Assembly: GCA_003996215.1 (NCBI GenBank) | Contig: QJPP01000050.1 | Span: forward strand, 62,001 to 126,000 | Direction: 5' to 3' | Source: Jaltomata sinuosa | Lineage: Eukaryota; Streptophyta; Magnoliopsida; Solanales; Solanaceae | DNA: 64,000 nt | Shown: positions 1-12,299 of the stretch, piece by piece | Layout of the letters: each line of letters opens with the position of its first letter | Numbering within the stretch: the first letter of the stretch is position 1 | Position numbers and translations under genes: made by a program | Notes under the pieces: generated by a model | Seen by the model: the letters and a program-made list of their open reading frames with translations, nothing else | What the model was told of the DNA's origin: nothing | The model's database searches: none

Positions 1-720
1 GTGATCTACAACCTATCCCATACAATGCCTCGAATGGTGCCATGTCAATACTTGAGTGGTAGTTATTGTTGTATGAGAATTCGCACAATGGTAGGAACTG
101 GTCCCAATGACCCCCGAAATTAATCACACATGCTCTCAGCATGTCCTCTAACACTTGGATCATCCTCTTCGACTGACCATCAGTCTGAGGATGGAAGGTT
201 GTACTAAAAGTGAGTTGTGTACCCAACTCTTCATGCAACTTACCCCAGAACTTAGAGGTGAACTGTGTACCCTATATGAAATGATGGACAGTGGTACTCC
301 ATGCAATCTCACAATCTCCTTCACGTAGATCTTAGACAATTGTTGCGAATTATAGTCTACCCTGACTGGAATAAAATAAGCTTACTTGGCAGTCTGTCAA
401 CAATAACCCAAATTAAGTCATACTTCCCCAAAGTCTTGGGAAAACCCACCACGAAATTCATGGCTATTCTCTCCCACTTCCACTCTGGAATGGGCATTCT
501 CTGAAGTAATCCTGCAGGTCTCTGGTGCTCATACTTTACCTACTAGCAATTCTGACACTTGGACACAAAATCAACTATGTCCCTCTTCATCCCAGGCCAC
601 CAGTAAAGCTATCTCAAATTTTTGTACATTTTAGTCACACACGGATGAATTATGTACCACGAACCATGAGCCTCTGCCAAAATATTCGGTATTATATAAT
701 CAACCTGAGGAACGCAAATC
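1..720 (-). pseudogene. Ty3/gypsy integrase, partial and broken
   Basis: The minus strand carries an H2C2-type zinc-binding module (EAHGS...IHP, then KCQNC) at about 540-690, followed by the start of the catalytic core (WERIAMNFVVGFPKT) near 420-480. In this family the core begins with an Asp in the motif MDFV. Here that position is Asn (codon at 456-458), so the first residue of the DDE triad is lost. Several stops and frame changes follow toward position 1. Integrase would normally insert the element's cDNA into host chromatin; this copy is dead. It is continuous with the RNase H fragment to its right. Confidence 0.85.
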
Positions 721-791
721 CTCCCCCTGAAATTTAGTACCCCGCCAGCGTCCAACGTGTCGTCCCTGGACTCCCTAGATATTACCTTACC

Positions 792-1431
792 TCATAATTT
801 ATTCAGTTGTGGATCCTGAAACTGCTTGGCCTTTATATCCTCTATGAAAGTGACTTTAACCTCAACACTGGCCAATACCCGATCTTGTTCTGAAATACCC
901 AAGTGCATGAACTTGGACTCCAATGCCTGAATTTCCCTTGCTAATGGTCGTTTGGACACCCCCAAAAAAGCCAAACTGCCCATGCTAACTGTCTTCTGGC
1001 TCAATGCGTCTGCCACCACATTAGCCTTACATGGATGGTACAGAATAGTCACATCATAGTCCTTCAACAACTTCATCCACCTTCTCTGCCTCAGATTCAA
1101 GTCCTTCTAAGTGAAATAATGGTGCAGACTGTGATGATCAGTGAACACCTCACACTTGACACCATAGAGAGTGTCTCCAAATCTTGAGTGCAAACATCAC
1201 CGCTGCTAACTCTAAATCGTGAGTTGGATAGTTTCTCTCGTGAACCTTCAACTTCCTAGAAGCGTATGCTATCACATTCCTATCCTGCATCAACACAGCA
1301 CCCAAACCTAAATGTGAAGCATCACTGTAAATAATAAAGTCTTTACCTTCAACCAGCAAGGACAAAATAGGAGTCATGGTCAGAAGTGTCTTAAGCTTTT
1401 GGAAGCTCTCCTCACACTTGTCGGACCACAC
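792..1431 (-). pseudogene. Ty3/gypsy RNase H and connection region, broken
   Basis: The minus-strand reading from 1431 holds the RT/RNase H connection (CEESFQKLKTLL), then the RNase H core with IIYSDASHLGLGAVL (first catalytic Asp) and THDLELAAVMFALKIWRH (catalytic Glu region). The reading shifts frame near 1150. It continues after a stop at about 1101-1110 with NLRQRRWMKLLKDYDV and ANVVADALSQ, the family's conserved end of RNase H. RNase H would degrade the RNA strand during reverse transcription. Catalytic positions are recognisable, but the stop and frame change make this a pseudogene. Confidence 0.9.
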
Positions 1432-1499
1432 AAATGGTACCTCTTCTGAGTTAGCTTTGTCAAGTGAGTAGCCATAGATGAAAAATCCTTGATGAACCT

Positions 1500-2187
1500 C
1501 CGGTAGTACCCTGTGAGCCCAATAAAACTCCTCACCTCAGTCACAGAGCTAGGTCGAACCCAACTCTTAACTGCCTCAATTTTCTGGGATCTACCATCAC
1601 CCTCTTTTCTGACACTACATGCCCCAAGAACGCAACTGAAGTCAATCTCAATATCTCTAACACAACCCGGAGATGTTCAGCATGCTCCTCCCTAATATAG
1701 GAGTAGATCAAAATATCGTCAATAAAAACAATGACGAAAGAATCTAAATATTCAACTGATGATACCCTAACCTCAAGTCAATTTTCAAAAACACTGATGC
1801 ACCCTGTAACTGGTCAAACAGATCATTGATACGGGATAAAGGGTACTTATTCCGGATGGTAACCTTGTTCAACTGCCTATAATCTATGCACATCTACATA
1901 CTACCATCCTTCTTCTTTACAAATAATATCGGAGCACCCCATGGCGAAGCACTGGGATAGATAAATCCCTTATCTATGAGTTCCTGAAGCTGAGTCTTAA
2001 GTTCCCTTAACTCTACCGGAGCCATTCGATATGGAGGAATGGAAATTGGGCGAGTGCCCAGCTCCAGGTCAATACAAAAGTTGATATCCCTGTCCGAAGG
2101 CATACCAGGCAAATCTGCTGGGAACACCTTTTCGAAACTCTGAAACAACTGGAACTGACTCAATAGATGGGGACTCCACACTATCAT
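1500..2187 (-). pseudogene. Ty3/gypsy reverse transcriptase with internal deletion
   Basis: The minus strand encodes the protease-RT linker and RT fingers (VFPADLPGMPSDRDINFCID, then SASPWGAPILFVKKKDGSM). A TAG at about 1894 falls where the family has Arg before MCIDYRQLN. After ASVFLKIDLRLGYHQL at about 1760-1800 the sequence jumps directly to a reading equivalent to DSF-VIVFIDDIL. The middle of the palm (the VMSFGLTNAP segment) is therefore missing, although the FIDD catalytic box at about 1710-1725 survives. Further stops follow. The other gypsy copy (22.4-24.3 kb) is also broken next to the same DSF segment. Confidence 0.9.
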
Positions 2188-2239
2188 CCCAGAGATGAGC
2201 CAAAAAGGCTAAACACCCTCTTCCCACTAGCTTCCTAGC

Positions 2240-2647
2240 TCAAACAAATGATATAATCTTGACCGGCTTAGGCTTGTAAATACCCTCCGACTCTAGCCTA
2301 TCCTTACCCAAAATCTCTAGAGCCACAGTCTTGGTGTTACAATTTAACACAGCATGATAAGGGGATAGCCAAGTCATGCCCAAAATTACATCGAAGTCAA
2401 CCATGTCCAGAATTACCAAATCTACCCAAGTATGCAACCCCATAAACACAACAGAGCAATCACGATACACGTGAGTCACAATCACAGACTCTCCCACTGG
2501 GGTAGAAATATGGATAGGGGAATCAAGGTTATCACATATTAAGTCCAGACCCAAAGCAAACTTCACAGACACATAAGAATAAGTAGAACCTGGGTCAAAA
2601 AGCACAGAAGCCATCCTACCACAAACTAGAATTATACTTGTGATCAC
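2240..2647 (-). pseudogene. Ty3/gypsy aspartic protease domain
   Basis: A 135-codon open stretch contains ASVLFDPGSTYSYVS near its start. This is the retropepsin active-site region, reading DPGS where the classical motif is D-S/T-G. It also has VILGMTWLSPYHAVLNC near the end, the flap/hydrophobic-Gly segment typical of the family. The domain would cleave the gag-pol polyprotein. It is the least damaged part of this copy, but it is in a different open stretch from RT and gag. Its initiating codon is not meaningful because the protease is normally made as part of a polyprotein. Confidence 0.88.
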
Positions 2648-2649
2648 CG

Positions 2650-4134
2650 CGTCTGATGCCTCAGCCTCTGACCTCCCTGGGAATACGTAACACTAAGCCC
2701 GGTCATCAATTCGAGCTACTTCCCTTGCTGGTTGCGCCCTGCCCTTGCCTGCGCCACCGTTCCCCCTGTCTCTCTGACCTTCCTAAAAGTTACCTCGCCC
2801 ACCCTGTGGACGACCTCTAGCATGACCACCTCTACCTGCCGGGACTACAGCCTTAGACTACTGCTGAACCTGATTACCAGTCTGCCTGTGAGGGTATTCC
2901 CTCTTAAAGGGACCCAGATCACCACAATGGAAGCAACCACGATCAAGTGTAGGCCTTCTGCAGATGTGTAAGAGGCTCCCTGGCCTCTAGGAGCTGAAAA
3001 CTGTTGATTAGCTCCCGGATGACCACCTATAGCAGCTGGCAGAGCTGAGTGAATAGGACGGGCTGAGTATACCTACTGATTATGGCCCCTGGAGTATGAA
3101 CCACCATAATTTCCCTCATTCCGAGGCTTCTTGGCTAATGCCTTAGCCTGTCCCGCTTGCTTGACCCCTTGTAATTTCTTAACATAATCTGTCACTACAG
3201 TAAAGCCCTTACCTGAAGAAGTCATGTGCACGTACAGTACCTGTAGTTTAGTGTTCAGGCCCTTCACAAACAATCGGACCCTCTCCTACTCTGAACCCAA
3301 CAACTGAGTAGCATAATGAGACAAAGAATGGAACTTAGCCTCATAAGCAGAGACTGACATGCTTCCATGTTCCATATGCAAGAATTCATCCTTCTTCCTG
3401 TCTCTCAGAGTACGAGGTACATATTTCTCTAAGAAGAGAGCATGGAACTCCTCCCAAGTCAAGGCAGGAAATATTGATGGTCTGCACTCTACTTGAGACC
3501 TCCACCATTGCTTAGCGTCACTATATAGCTGAAATGTGATGAACTCAAACCCATGTTGACGTACAACACCTTACTTGTGCAACCTTTCATACCAATCCAA
3601 GATGAACTCATAAGCATCTTCCCTATCAGTATCCTGAAACGTAAGAGGTTTCATCTTGAGAAATTTGGTCAGCATCTCATGCTCATTTACTTTTGTTATC
3701 GGACCAAGCATTGGCCCGAAGAAATGACTAGTGCCTGAAGCTGCATCCATCCTTGGAGCTGTAGTGACCACTAGCTGAGTGCCCAGATCCTGATTTGCAA
3801 CACCCGTGAGGGTGGCTCTGGCACCTACCAAACCACTCAAGAAGTTCCAAGCCTGCTGAAATGCCTCGGGTGTCAAAGGGGGAAGGCATGCACCTCCAGC
3901 CGGTGCTACCTCCATCTGCGCCTCACCATCCTCAGCAACAACCTCCATTTCTTCGACAACCTATTCCTGAGGTGGGGGAGGGATTGCTTCTCATACTCCT
4001 GTAGAAGCTTGAGCCCCACCCCTGGCGGGTGTGGCTCTACCTCATCCTCTGCACCTTCCCCTGCCTCTACCACAGACAGTCAGGCTCACTGCTGGGATCG
4101 CTGCTCTAGCTCCATTTCTCCTAGTATTAACCAT
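2650..4134 (-). pseudogene. Ty3/gypsy gag with degenerate zinc knuckle
   Basis: The likely start is the ATG at 4134-4132 (MVNTRRNGARA). A retrotransposon gag domain follows: KPLTFQDTDREDAYEFILDW, stop, then QLYSDAKQWWRSQVE and WEEFHALFLEKYVPRTLRDRK at about 3390-3640. The nucleocapsid part has a CCHC-like box at about 2895-2935 reading CFHCGDLGPFKREYP. The His is Pro and the last Cys is Tyr, so it probably cannot bind zinc. At least five in-frame stops are visible. Gag would form the virus-like particle and package RNA. Confidence 0.88.
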
Positions 4135-4312
4135 CTGTAGACAGAAGAGTTAATGAGTCAGATACCAATTGGAATCAAGTTATAGCACGTAGGAAGAAAG
4201 AAGAGAGTTTTTCCTAAAGTCCTATAGCCTCTCGAGGACAAGTACAAATGTCTCCATACCGTTCCGTAAGACTCTACTAGGCCCATTTTGGTATGACGAG
4301 ATCAACGAACCT

Positions 4313-4330
4313 AGGGCTCTGATATCATCT
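4313..4330 (-). promoter_or_regulatory. Primer-binding site (initiator tRNA-Met type)
   Basis: The minus strand reads ATGATATCAGAGCCC next to the TGTCACGACCC terminus at 4332. Plant LTR elements primed by initiator tRNA-Met carry TGGTATCAGAGC here; one base differs in the first part. It is about 180 bp upstream of the gag ATG, as expected for minus-strand DNA priming. Confidence 0.75.
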
Positions 4331-4331
4331 T

Positions 4332-7300
4332 TGTCACGACCCAGACCACTGTGAGTGGCAATCTCCCAACCCCTGAGTGAGCGAACCATCACTTTCCTGA
4401 ACTTAACCATTCTAACATCTCAAAACCAATGTGCAAAAGGTAAACTAGCAATCAATATCAATAAAACAACTCTATTATAATAACCCTGTAGAAAATCTCC
4501 CCTAGAATTTGAAAGTCAACGTACCAAAACACTACCAAAACTAGAGTACGGGGATGCAACCCCAATAAAAGAAATAGTCAAAGCCCGAAACAAGTGGGCT
4601 ACAACTTCAAAAGGATAGAAATCAAGGCAGCTCGACTGAAGCAGCTCACCCTTGATGTCTGAAAGCACTGGAACTACAAGTGAGGTCATGTGTCAACCAC
4701 TGGAAGATCGCCTGTACTCATAAAAGAAAAATAAGTGCAGTATAAGTACAGAACTACGTATACTGGTAGGATCATCAGCCAGTTCCCAATAAACAGTGTA
4801 TGAGCAGTACAACAAATCAAGTTAGAGTACATGAACACATGTAAGAAGTCAACATGCATCCCTAGACTACAAGCCTCTCCCTAGCTTGTTCCCACATGTA
4901 ATCCAAATTTTTTCACCATGATCAACAATCAAGTATAACAATTAAACAATCCTTTTTACATAGCCTGGACCCACCCTGAGATCCTTTCTAAATAACACCT
5001 AAGTGTTAAACATGCAAACCGGTCTATACCAAGACCAACTCAAAATCAGATATAACAATAACATGGCCTCTCAAGGACCATAAATAATTATCACATTTCA
5101 ATAACACAACCCAGTCCACTCAGGGGACCCAGAATTCAATGCATAATGCAATAAAGTAAACCCGTACCAGGCATGGTACCCGAGCCAACCAGTTAATATT
5201 TCCCATACCAGGCGTGGTATTCGAGCCAACCGTTAGTATATATCACATACCAGGCGTGGTACCTGAGCCAACCGTTAGTATACCCATACCAGGCATGGTA
5301 CTCGAGCCAACCATTAGTATACATGTACCAGGCATGGTTCCCAAGCCAACGAATGTCAACCAATCCACAGTCACAAACAATGAAAATCAACTTAACTTGT
5401 AAACCAATCAAGCAAAAATACACAGTTCAATTCACCAGACTGTTAAACAGGACCATTAGACATTATTAAATCATTCCCTGAGCAATGCAAACATCATACA
5501 ATTACTTAGATAAGAGTACACAAACATACAAGGTATATAGGAATCAATAACCATCACCTACCTCGAAATGATCCAAAGCTCTACTCAATCCGAGCTTTCC
5601 CGTTCTTCAAAATTCTTGCTTGTTCTTGGTCTAAAATAATATACAAGTACTAAATTAATAAACATGAAATATAAATTGCCCGGATTATACCAAATCCCAA
5701 ACCCCAGGCCAACCATGATCATTCCACCCTTTTTCCCGGGCTTTTCCACCATTAATTCTCCTAGTTTTACCATTTTTCATGGATATAATTAGATAATTAA
5801 AGTCACATGATCATAATACAGTACTTTTAACCATATCCAAGGACTCCCACACCTAGAATCCCTTTCCTTCCCCAGATTCTACCATCCCTAAGTCATTCCC
5901 AATCTTTCCCCAAGTTTACCCCTAGCAATTCTATAGCATAGGGAAGTAGTACATAGCTTGGGGAGTAGAAACCTTACCTTAGGGAAGAAAACCAATGCAA
6001 AATGGAGCTCCAGACAGATTTTAAGCATTCTGCACCTACGGAATAGTATGCGTAGGTATAGAGCTCCATGGAAAACGAGAGCATATTATCTTACTGCAAA
6101 TCAAACCTTTTATACTTGGCTTCATTCCCTGGGGAAAAACTAGGAAGTAACCCCCAAGAGGAACCAAGTTATCAAAGAGAAAACTGAGAGAGTGATGACA
6201 CTCTTCTTTTGGAAAATTTCTTGGTTTGTCCAAGCTATAACCATTTAAACCATTATTATCTGGAACACATCAAACAATATAGTAGTTTCATATTTTGGTA
6301 CAAAATAGGGTGGTTTCATACTTAGAACAATAAATAGCTACTGGACATTCCTAATACATGACTCATGAACCTTACTTCATATTATGAACGAAGAAAGTCC
6401 TTGAGTGGGATTGGTATGTCAACAAATACATGTTAGCATAGAAGATTAATTCCTTGTCAATCAAAACAACGCACAAAGAAACTAACTCCTAATCTAATTC
6501 TCTTCACGATATACAACGTCAGACCCAAACTCGAACTACACATTCTTAGAACTATCAACGACAGGTGGGAAAACAGAAGGAATTGCAGGTCTGAGAGCAC
6601 CTAGGAGAAGTCATACCTGCGAGTTCAAAGCTCTTCCTGAGCTCAATCATCCTTACAATTCAACTCATCCTCCCTCTTAATCAACTAACTGGAAACAATG
6701 ATCAATAGCAAACAAAATGTCAATGATAATTCACACAAAGACGAGTTAAAAACAAGTCAATCTACTAACAAGAAAACAAAGCAAGGGGTGAAATTTCACT
6801 TTCCGTTCTTCATCACAATAGGCAAATAATTTCAAACAAGACCATCCCAAACATATCAAATTTATAACAAAGAGGTCTTCAGTACTATATTAGACTAAGA
6901 AAACAAAAAAGATGAAATATAGAGAAGAAAACATAGAGACTTTTACCTTTTTTGATGCAGCGACTGGGATCGACGAGTTAAGTTTTGAGCTTATGTCAAC
7001 TTTCCAACAGATTAGAACTTCAAATTTCTTGGTTTTCAAATAGCAATCAGCCACAGAATCCTCAAGAAACTTATTGAAATAGTGTGATTTTCACTTCAAA
7101 TTCGTCTTGATTTTTCAGGTTTCCCCAAAATTGGAGAAAAGGACTCTCCAAGATTTTGCTACCCAAAAAACCACCTCTAATCAATGAGAGAGGGGGGTTA
7201 TATAGGAGGATTTTGGGGTTCCAACGGGTGGAAAATTGAGGGGGAATTTTGAGAGGAAATCTGGATAAGGGTTTGGGAATTTGATTTTTGAAAACCCAAT

Positions 7301-8212
7301 CCACAAGATGAGGGCACGTATGTACTCGGAGGGTACGAACTTTGATCATACACCGATGAGCTCAAACGTTCCTCTCCGTAATTTTAGGGATTGAAATCGT
7401 TGGAGGATGAGGTGTATTTATTCTAGAAGATTTGAGAAGCTTCTGGATCTGCCAACTCAAGGATTTGACGGAGACGGCGGAATTTTGATGGAGGTAAATG
7501 ATTCTTAGAGATTTTGGGGTCGTTTGGAGCTACTGAAGGTGTCGTTTGGTGAGCTGGGTTGACAGAGACGAGGTGGGTTTCATTGTTGTTCGTCTGTGGA
7601 GAAAAACGAAGAGAGGGAGAGAGAGTTTTAGAGGTCGTTTGTTTATTGTGAAAGGAGGAGAATAAAAGAGTATAAGGGGTGTGGTTTGGGCCAGGTATGT
7701 GATGGAGAATTGGGCTGGGAATTGGGGTTTTGTTGGCTGAAGACAAAGGATAAGGGGAGGATTTAGGAAATGGCCACATTTCTTGCAAATGTGGCCAGAT
7801 TTGATTACAAAAATAGCCAAATTAAAAAGGGTTAACAAAATTTGGTCACAATTAAGATAGATGAACTTATGAGAATTAATTACCCGAGCTTCTTTAATCA
7901 AAATAAGATTAAAATAATCATTCTTTTAAAGCATAGGAGACTACATATTCAATTAATCTCCAAATTTAAGTCAATTTTGAGAAAAACAAATCATTCTCAA
8001 TTTAAACTCAATTTTCATCCGAAAATAATTTCAGACAGTATTTTCTTAAGTTTATTTAATAAAATACAAAATATATATTCTTACTTAAAAATGAAAAAAT
8101 TATCATGGAAATTGATTTTGAAAATATTTTGATTTTATAAGAACAATTATTTTAAAATTAAAAAAGCTCAAAATTAATCTGCAGTGTGGAGAGTAAAAAT
8201 TGGATATCAATA
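4332..8212 (-). mobile_element. Long LTR-like region of the minus-strand gypsy element
   Basis: The plus strand begins TGTCACGACC at 4332, so the minus-oriented LTR ends GGTCGTGACA directly before the PBS. At 8201-8212 the sequence matches, with changes, the terminus TGGGTGTCAACA that ends a related block at 30914. The stretch from about 6900 to 8212 is homologous to 28600-30914: both have the GCAGCGA...GACGAGTT block, the TATATAGGA block and the AATTAAT-rich end. A minus-strand TATA-like box (CTATATAACC) lies at about 7196-7206. No gene is present. The outer boundary and whether the whole 3.9 kb is one LTR are inferred; a nested insertion is possible. Confidence 0.5.
5165..5352. repeat. Five-copy tandem repeat, period 39-42 bp
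   Basis: TACCAGGC(A/G)TGGT followed by CGAGCCAACC and AGTATA recurs at 5165, 5206, 5248, 5287 and 5326. Copies differ at a few positions and the last is the most diverged. It lies in the LTR-like region and translates into repetitive but non-genic ORFs on both strands. Confidence 0.92.
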
Positions 8213-9034
8213 ACTGCCCCTCCTTTTGGGTAGGGTGAATGCAAGGAACCCAGGGCAAAGAGAATTGACGTTCCCAATTTTGTCCGATCACAAATTCATC
8301 TCTCAGAAGCGGTTGGTTTTTAGCATGAATTTTAAGAAATTATGGCCAAACTCTGGTGTCAAGTTTCCTACATATATCAGGTTACATGAGAATTTAGGCC
8401 ACTTGTAGTTCAAGACGCTCAATTTTATGCACAATTTTTAAAGAATTCCAAACTATTTTGTTTTTAGATTACGGAGAGACCGAAAAGCTGGGGAGTAAGA
8501 GGATTGGGGGGAGTTTGGAATGCAGCCAAGTTTTCAACATAGAGCCCGCCTACATATACCGAGACTCAGGGAATCAGGCTTCTTGTAGTTTGACTCAATC
8601 GATGGAAAAGGTAATCTTTTATGCTAAGATAACCTTTGGCTCGAGGGGAGTGACAATTAATTAAGTTATGGAAAAGAGGCTTGCAACCTCTTAACTATGA
8701 ATGTGAGATCCTTCACACCTATAAATAAGGCCTTACACGGGCATAATTTCCAAAGCTCGAGGTGCATTATCACCCAGAATTGAAAGAGAAAGGATATTAC
8801 TTCCAGTGCGAGTTCAAAAATTACCCTGGATGCAAAATTGAAAAATATTAAAACCCAAAGAAATACCCACATGCCTTTCGATAGGGGTGTGGTTTGATTG
8901 AAGTGGAAGTCGATCCTCAACTCGCGTCCAATGAGTTTGATACTCCTCTTCAGACTATGTCCCAGTTCGCTGCTAAGAAAAAGTTCCACGTTGTGATGTG
9001 CCCTTTTTGGCGTAGTCCGCACCTGTGGTTTTGT

Positions 9035-9320
9035 TTTTTAGAATTTCATCCTTCTCGAATGCTCTCGATAATATCTCAAAATAAAATTGTTAGTGGTAAC
9101 GTAATTTTATTTGGAGAGATAGTTTCTTTGCCATACCTCATCCTTTGATTACATTCGAATCCTGTGTTGTGACATCCTTTTGATGCATTTTGTACCTATT
9201 GTTCTAGTTCGAGATTTTCATCCTCTCAGATGTTCTCGGAAATATCTTGAAACAAGATCATTAGTAGTAAAAGCAGTTTGATAAAGAGGGATAGCTTTTG
9301 TACCTCATTTCCATATATGT
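9035..9320. repeat. Imperfect direct repeat pair, about 110 bp each
   Basis: The stretch about 9040-9150 (TTTCATCCTTCTCGAATGCTCTCG...AGAGATAGTTTCTTTG) recurs in diverged form at about 9208-9315. It lies just upstream of the 125-bp array and looks like part of the same modular LTR expansion. Confidence 0.7.
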
Positions 9321-9599
9321 TGTTTCTTGAAGAAGATGACATCATTTCCTGTCCCTGTCTTAGGAAATAACAATTTTCACGACAAATAGACATGATAGCC
9401 TTTGTAGCCACCGGATAGGATTGCCTTTGTGGAGATTGGACATGATGATCTTTGAATATGACGATCTTCATAGCCGTTGTGATGTAACGGTCCTTGTAAC
9501 CATTTGTAGCATTCTCTTTACATGATATGATGCCCCTTTCAGCTATCGGCAATGATGCTTTACATAGACCTTGGGTAAGTCTTGCACGTTATCTATATC

Positions 9600-10665
9600 G
9601 ATGCAATTTATAGACATCCTTTCATACGTCATCCTCTTTTAGTTTTGACAAACGTCAACCTCGTTCAGTTTTGACTTAAACAGATATCTTTGGCCTCAAT
9701 GCATATCATCCCCATTTGGTATTGATATGACTTATAGACATCCTTCCGTACATCATCCCCTTTCAGTTTGAATTTGAATGGATATATTTGGCCTAGATGC
9801 ACATCATCCCCATTCGGTATTGATATGACTTATAGACATTCTTCCATACGTCATCCTCTTTCAGTTTTGACGAACGCTAGCCTCTTTCAATTTGACTTCG
9901 AATAGATATCTTTCAGTTTTGATGTACTTCATCCCCTTTTGGTATTGACATGACTTGTAGACATTCTTCTATACGTCAACCTCTTTCAGTTTTGATGAAT
10001 GCCAGCCTCTTTTGGTTTGACTTCAAACAGATATCTTTCGGTTTTGATGCACATCATCCCCTTTTGGTATTGACATGACTTGTAGATATCCTTCTATACG
10101 TTATCCTCTTTCAGTTTTGATGAATGTCAGCCTCTTTCGATATGACTTCGAACAGATATCTTTCGGTTTTGATGCACATCATCCCCTTTTGGTATTGACA
10201 TGACTTGTAGACATCCTTCTATACGTCATCCTCTTTCAGTTTTGACGAACGCCAACCTCTTTCGGTTTTGACTTGAATGGATATCATTCAGTTTTGATGC
10301 ACATCATCCCCTTTCAGTATTGACATAACTTGTAGACATCCTTCTATACGTCATCCTCTTTCAGTTTTGATGAACGCCAGCCTCTTTTGATTTGACTTCG
10401 AATAGATATCTTTCAATTTTGATGCACATCATCCCCTTTCGGTATTGACATGACTTGTAGACATCCTTTTATACGTCATTCTCTTTCAATTTTTACGAAC
10501 GTCAGCCTCTTTCAATTTTGGCTTGAATGGATATCTTTCGATTTTGATGCACATCATCCCCTTTCGATATTGACATGACTTGTAGACATCCTTTCATACA
10601 CCATCCTCTTTAAATTTTGACGAACGCCAGCCTCTTTAGGTTTTGGCTTGAACGGCTATCTGATG
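9600..10665. repeat. Tandem array, about nine copies of a 125-bp unit
   Basis: The anchor TAGACAT(C/T)CTT recurs at 9611, 9735, 9833, 9958, 10083, 10208, 10333, 10458 and 10583. The last six spacings are exactly 125 bp and an earlier one is about 98 bp, so one early unit carries a deletion. Each unit contains ATACGTCATCCTCTTTCAG, GAACGCCAGCCTCTTTC, GGATATCTTTC and GCACATCATCCCC blocks. There are no unique spacers between repeats, so this is a minisatellite array, not CRISPR-like. Confidence 0.95.
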
Positions 10666-10782
10666 AACCTCAAGCTTGATCCTTATAGCAAGAATAAGCG
10701 TGAAATATCCTTCGCGATAGCTGAAGAAAGAAAACATCACCTTTAATATTGTTTCTCATTGATGCCTTTCCCCTGTATCTTC

Positions 10783-11420
10783 ACTCAAAGCGAATGATCA
10801 GTAGACACAGTAACGCTTTTGCCAGCGACTAAAGTCAAAACATCAAGGAAAGCTTAAAGAAGTGTTTGTAGTTAAAAATAGATGTTTTTGTTTGCAAATG
10901 TCATCCTCTTTTTGAGGTGGTAGACAAACAAGAGGTCATATAAGTGAATGATTGAACCCCATCTCTGGGAGCGGTTATAAATACTGCCTTCAAACATCAT
11001 ATGTTTGTTATGATCTATTATTTGCTGGAGATTTGAGGAGGATGTCATTGCTCTTCCTTTATCCAATGATCTCCTTGATCACTCTGTTGTCATGTTGACT
11101 TTCTCATGTGTACCTGCACTCAGGGTAAATAATTAGTAGACATAGTGTCGCTTCTATTAGCGACTGTAGTAAAATTTGGAAAAGCTTTGAAGAAAGCATT
11201 CGCAACATAAATCGAATGGCCTTGTTCACTAATATCCTCTTCTTTTTGAGGTAAAATGGACAAGCAAGAGGTCTTTCGATTGTAAAGGGATGGTTGAACC
11301 CCGCCCCTGGTCATAACTACAAGTACCGTTCTTGAACATCGCATGTTCATTGTGATTTATGACTTGTTGGAAATTTGAGGTGGATATCGCCATTCTCCCC
11401 TTATCTAATGATTCCTGCAT
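10783..11420. repeat. Tandem direct duplication, period about 334 bp
   Basis: About 10783-11110 and 11117-11420 share a series of blocks in the same order. These are CACTCA, GTAGACA(C/T)AGT, CTTTTTGAGGT, GACAA(A/G)CAAGAGGTC, GGTTGAACCCC-like, CATATGTTTGTTATGAT-like and TCCAATGATCTCC-like. The copies are diverged, so the duplication is old. A further partial start of the next unit (CACAGAAA.ATT.TTAGTTTT) appears twice at about 11420 and 11602. Confidence 0.8.
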
Positions 11421-12299
11421 TCACAGAAACATTATTAGTTTTAGAGAGTTCTGTCGCTTTGGGCTCTTCCTAATCGTATTGGCTCCTTCTTGTTGATTTT
11501 GGGCATCCAGCTTTGTTGTATTCTTTTGAATAAAGGAATACGCTGAATAATAATAAAAACCCTTTGTTGACTCTTTGTCGATCTTGGGATATCCTGCATC
11601 CACAGAAAAATTGTTAGTTTTGATGAAACTGATATGTGTTGACCTTCTTCAGTCGTCTGCTTCTGTCTTGCTATCTCCGAGTGCCTATCATCTTCGAGCG
11701 TCTGGATTGACTCTCCGAGTCACGGTAGATTCAAGACAAAATTAATTTGTAAAGGAGAAATTTAATGAAGATTTTTCAAGTAAGTTTTGAAAAATAATAA
11801 TTTTGAAGAATGATTTGGAGAAGGTCTCTGCCAATATTGTCATGTCATGCACTAGCTCAATGAACGTCCTTCATTTGAGGCCTTGACATATCTGACACAC
11901 TATTGGCAAGTTCTAGAGATCCTTCAGCATCGTAGCTGGGGAGTTTGAAAATGGACTTTCGAGAAATCTGTCGCAGCTGGAGATTAGTACACTTGGACTT
12001 TGTTGCAGCTGGAATTTCTGAAGTAAATTCTGATCCCTTGGTGCTGGGGAAATCTTGGAGTTTGTCTCTGAACTCACTAATGAAGCATGCTAGAAAGTTT
12101 GAGGCCATCCTCAAAATTTCTAGCCCAGTTAGAGGTTTTGTGACGAACTTTATCCTGTTGATAAGAGATTTGACACTGTGGGGATTTTGAGATTCTTTCT
12201 CAAAATTTACTTTGGTTACACTTTGGCAGATTTTGTATTCTAACTTCTTGGAGAATGATCTTTGCCCTTCTGAATTTTTGAGATTCCTTTCTCGAAAAT

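Larger units (their letters stand above)
1..4331 (-). mobile_element. Ty3/gypsy retrotransposon, internal region (degenerate, open at left edge)
   Basis: The minus strand reads, from 4134 down to 1, gag, aspartic protease, reverse transcriptase, RNase H and integrase. That order, with integrase last, is diagnostic of Ty3/gypsy (Metaviridae-type) elements. Every domain is interrupted by stops, and RT has an internal deletion, so the copy cannot make its own proteins. The integrase runs off the left edge, so the 3' end and 3' LTR lie outside the window. A primer-binding-site-like sequence sits just upstream of gag. The clade (chromovirus versus other) was not resolved because the integrase C-terminus is not in the window. 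Confidence 0.93.

Noticed and set aside
5193..5423. ORFs with repeated YHAWYGYTNGWL-type peptides
   Set aside because: They are translations of the 39-42-bp tandem repeat in an LTR-like region, open on both strands by chance.
7423..7901. Two overlapping minus ORFs of about 120 codons
   Set aside because: They lie in the LTR-like block, are Ser/Pro/Thr-rich and lack motifs; the homologous block at 29 kb does not keep the frames.
9600..10665. Regular repeat array resembling a CRISPR locus
   Set aside because: The whole 125-bp unit is repeated with no unique spacers, and the host is a plant nuclear genome.
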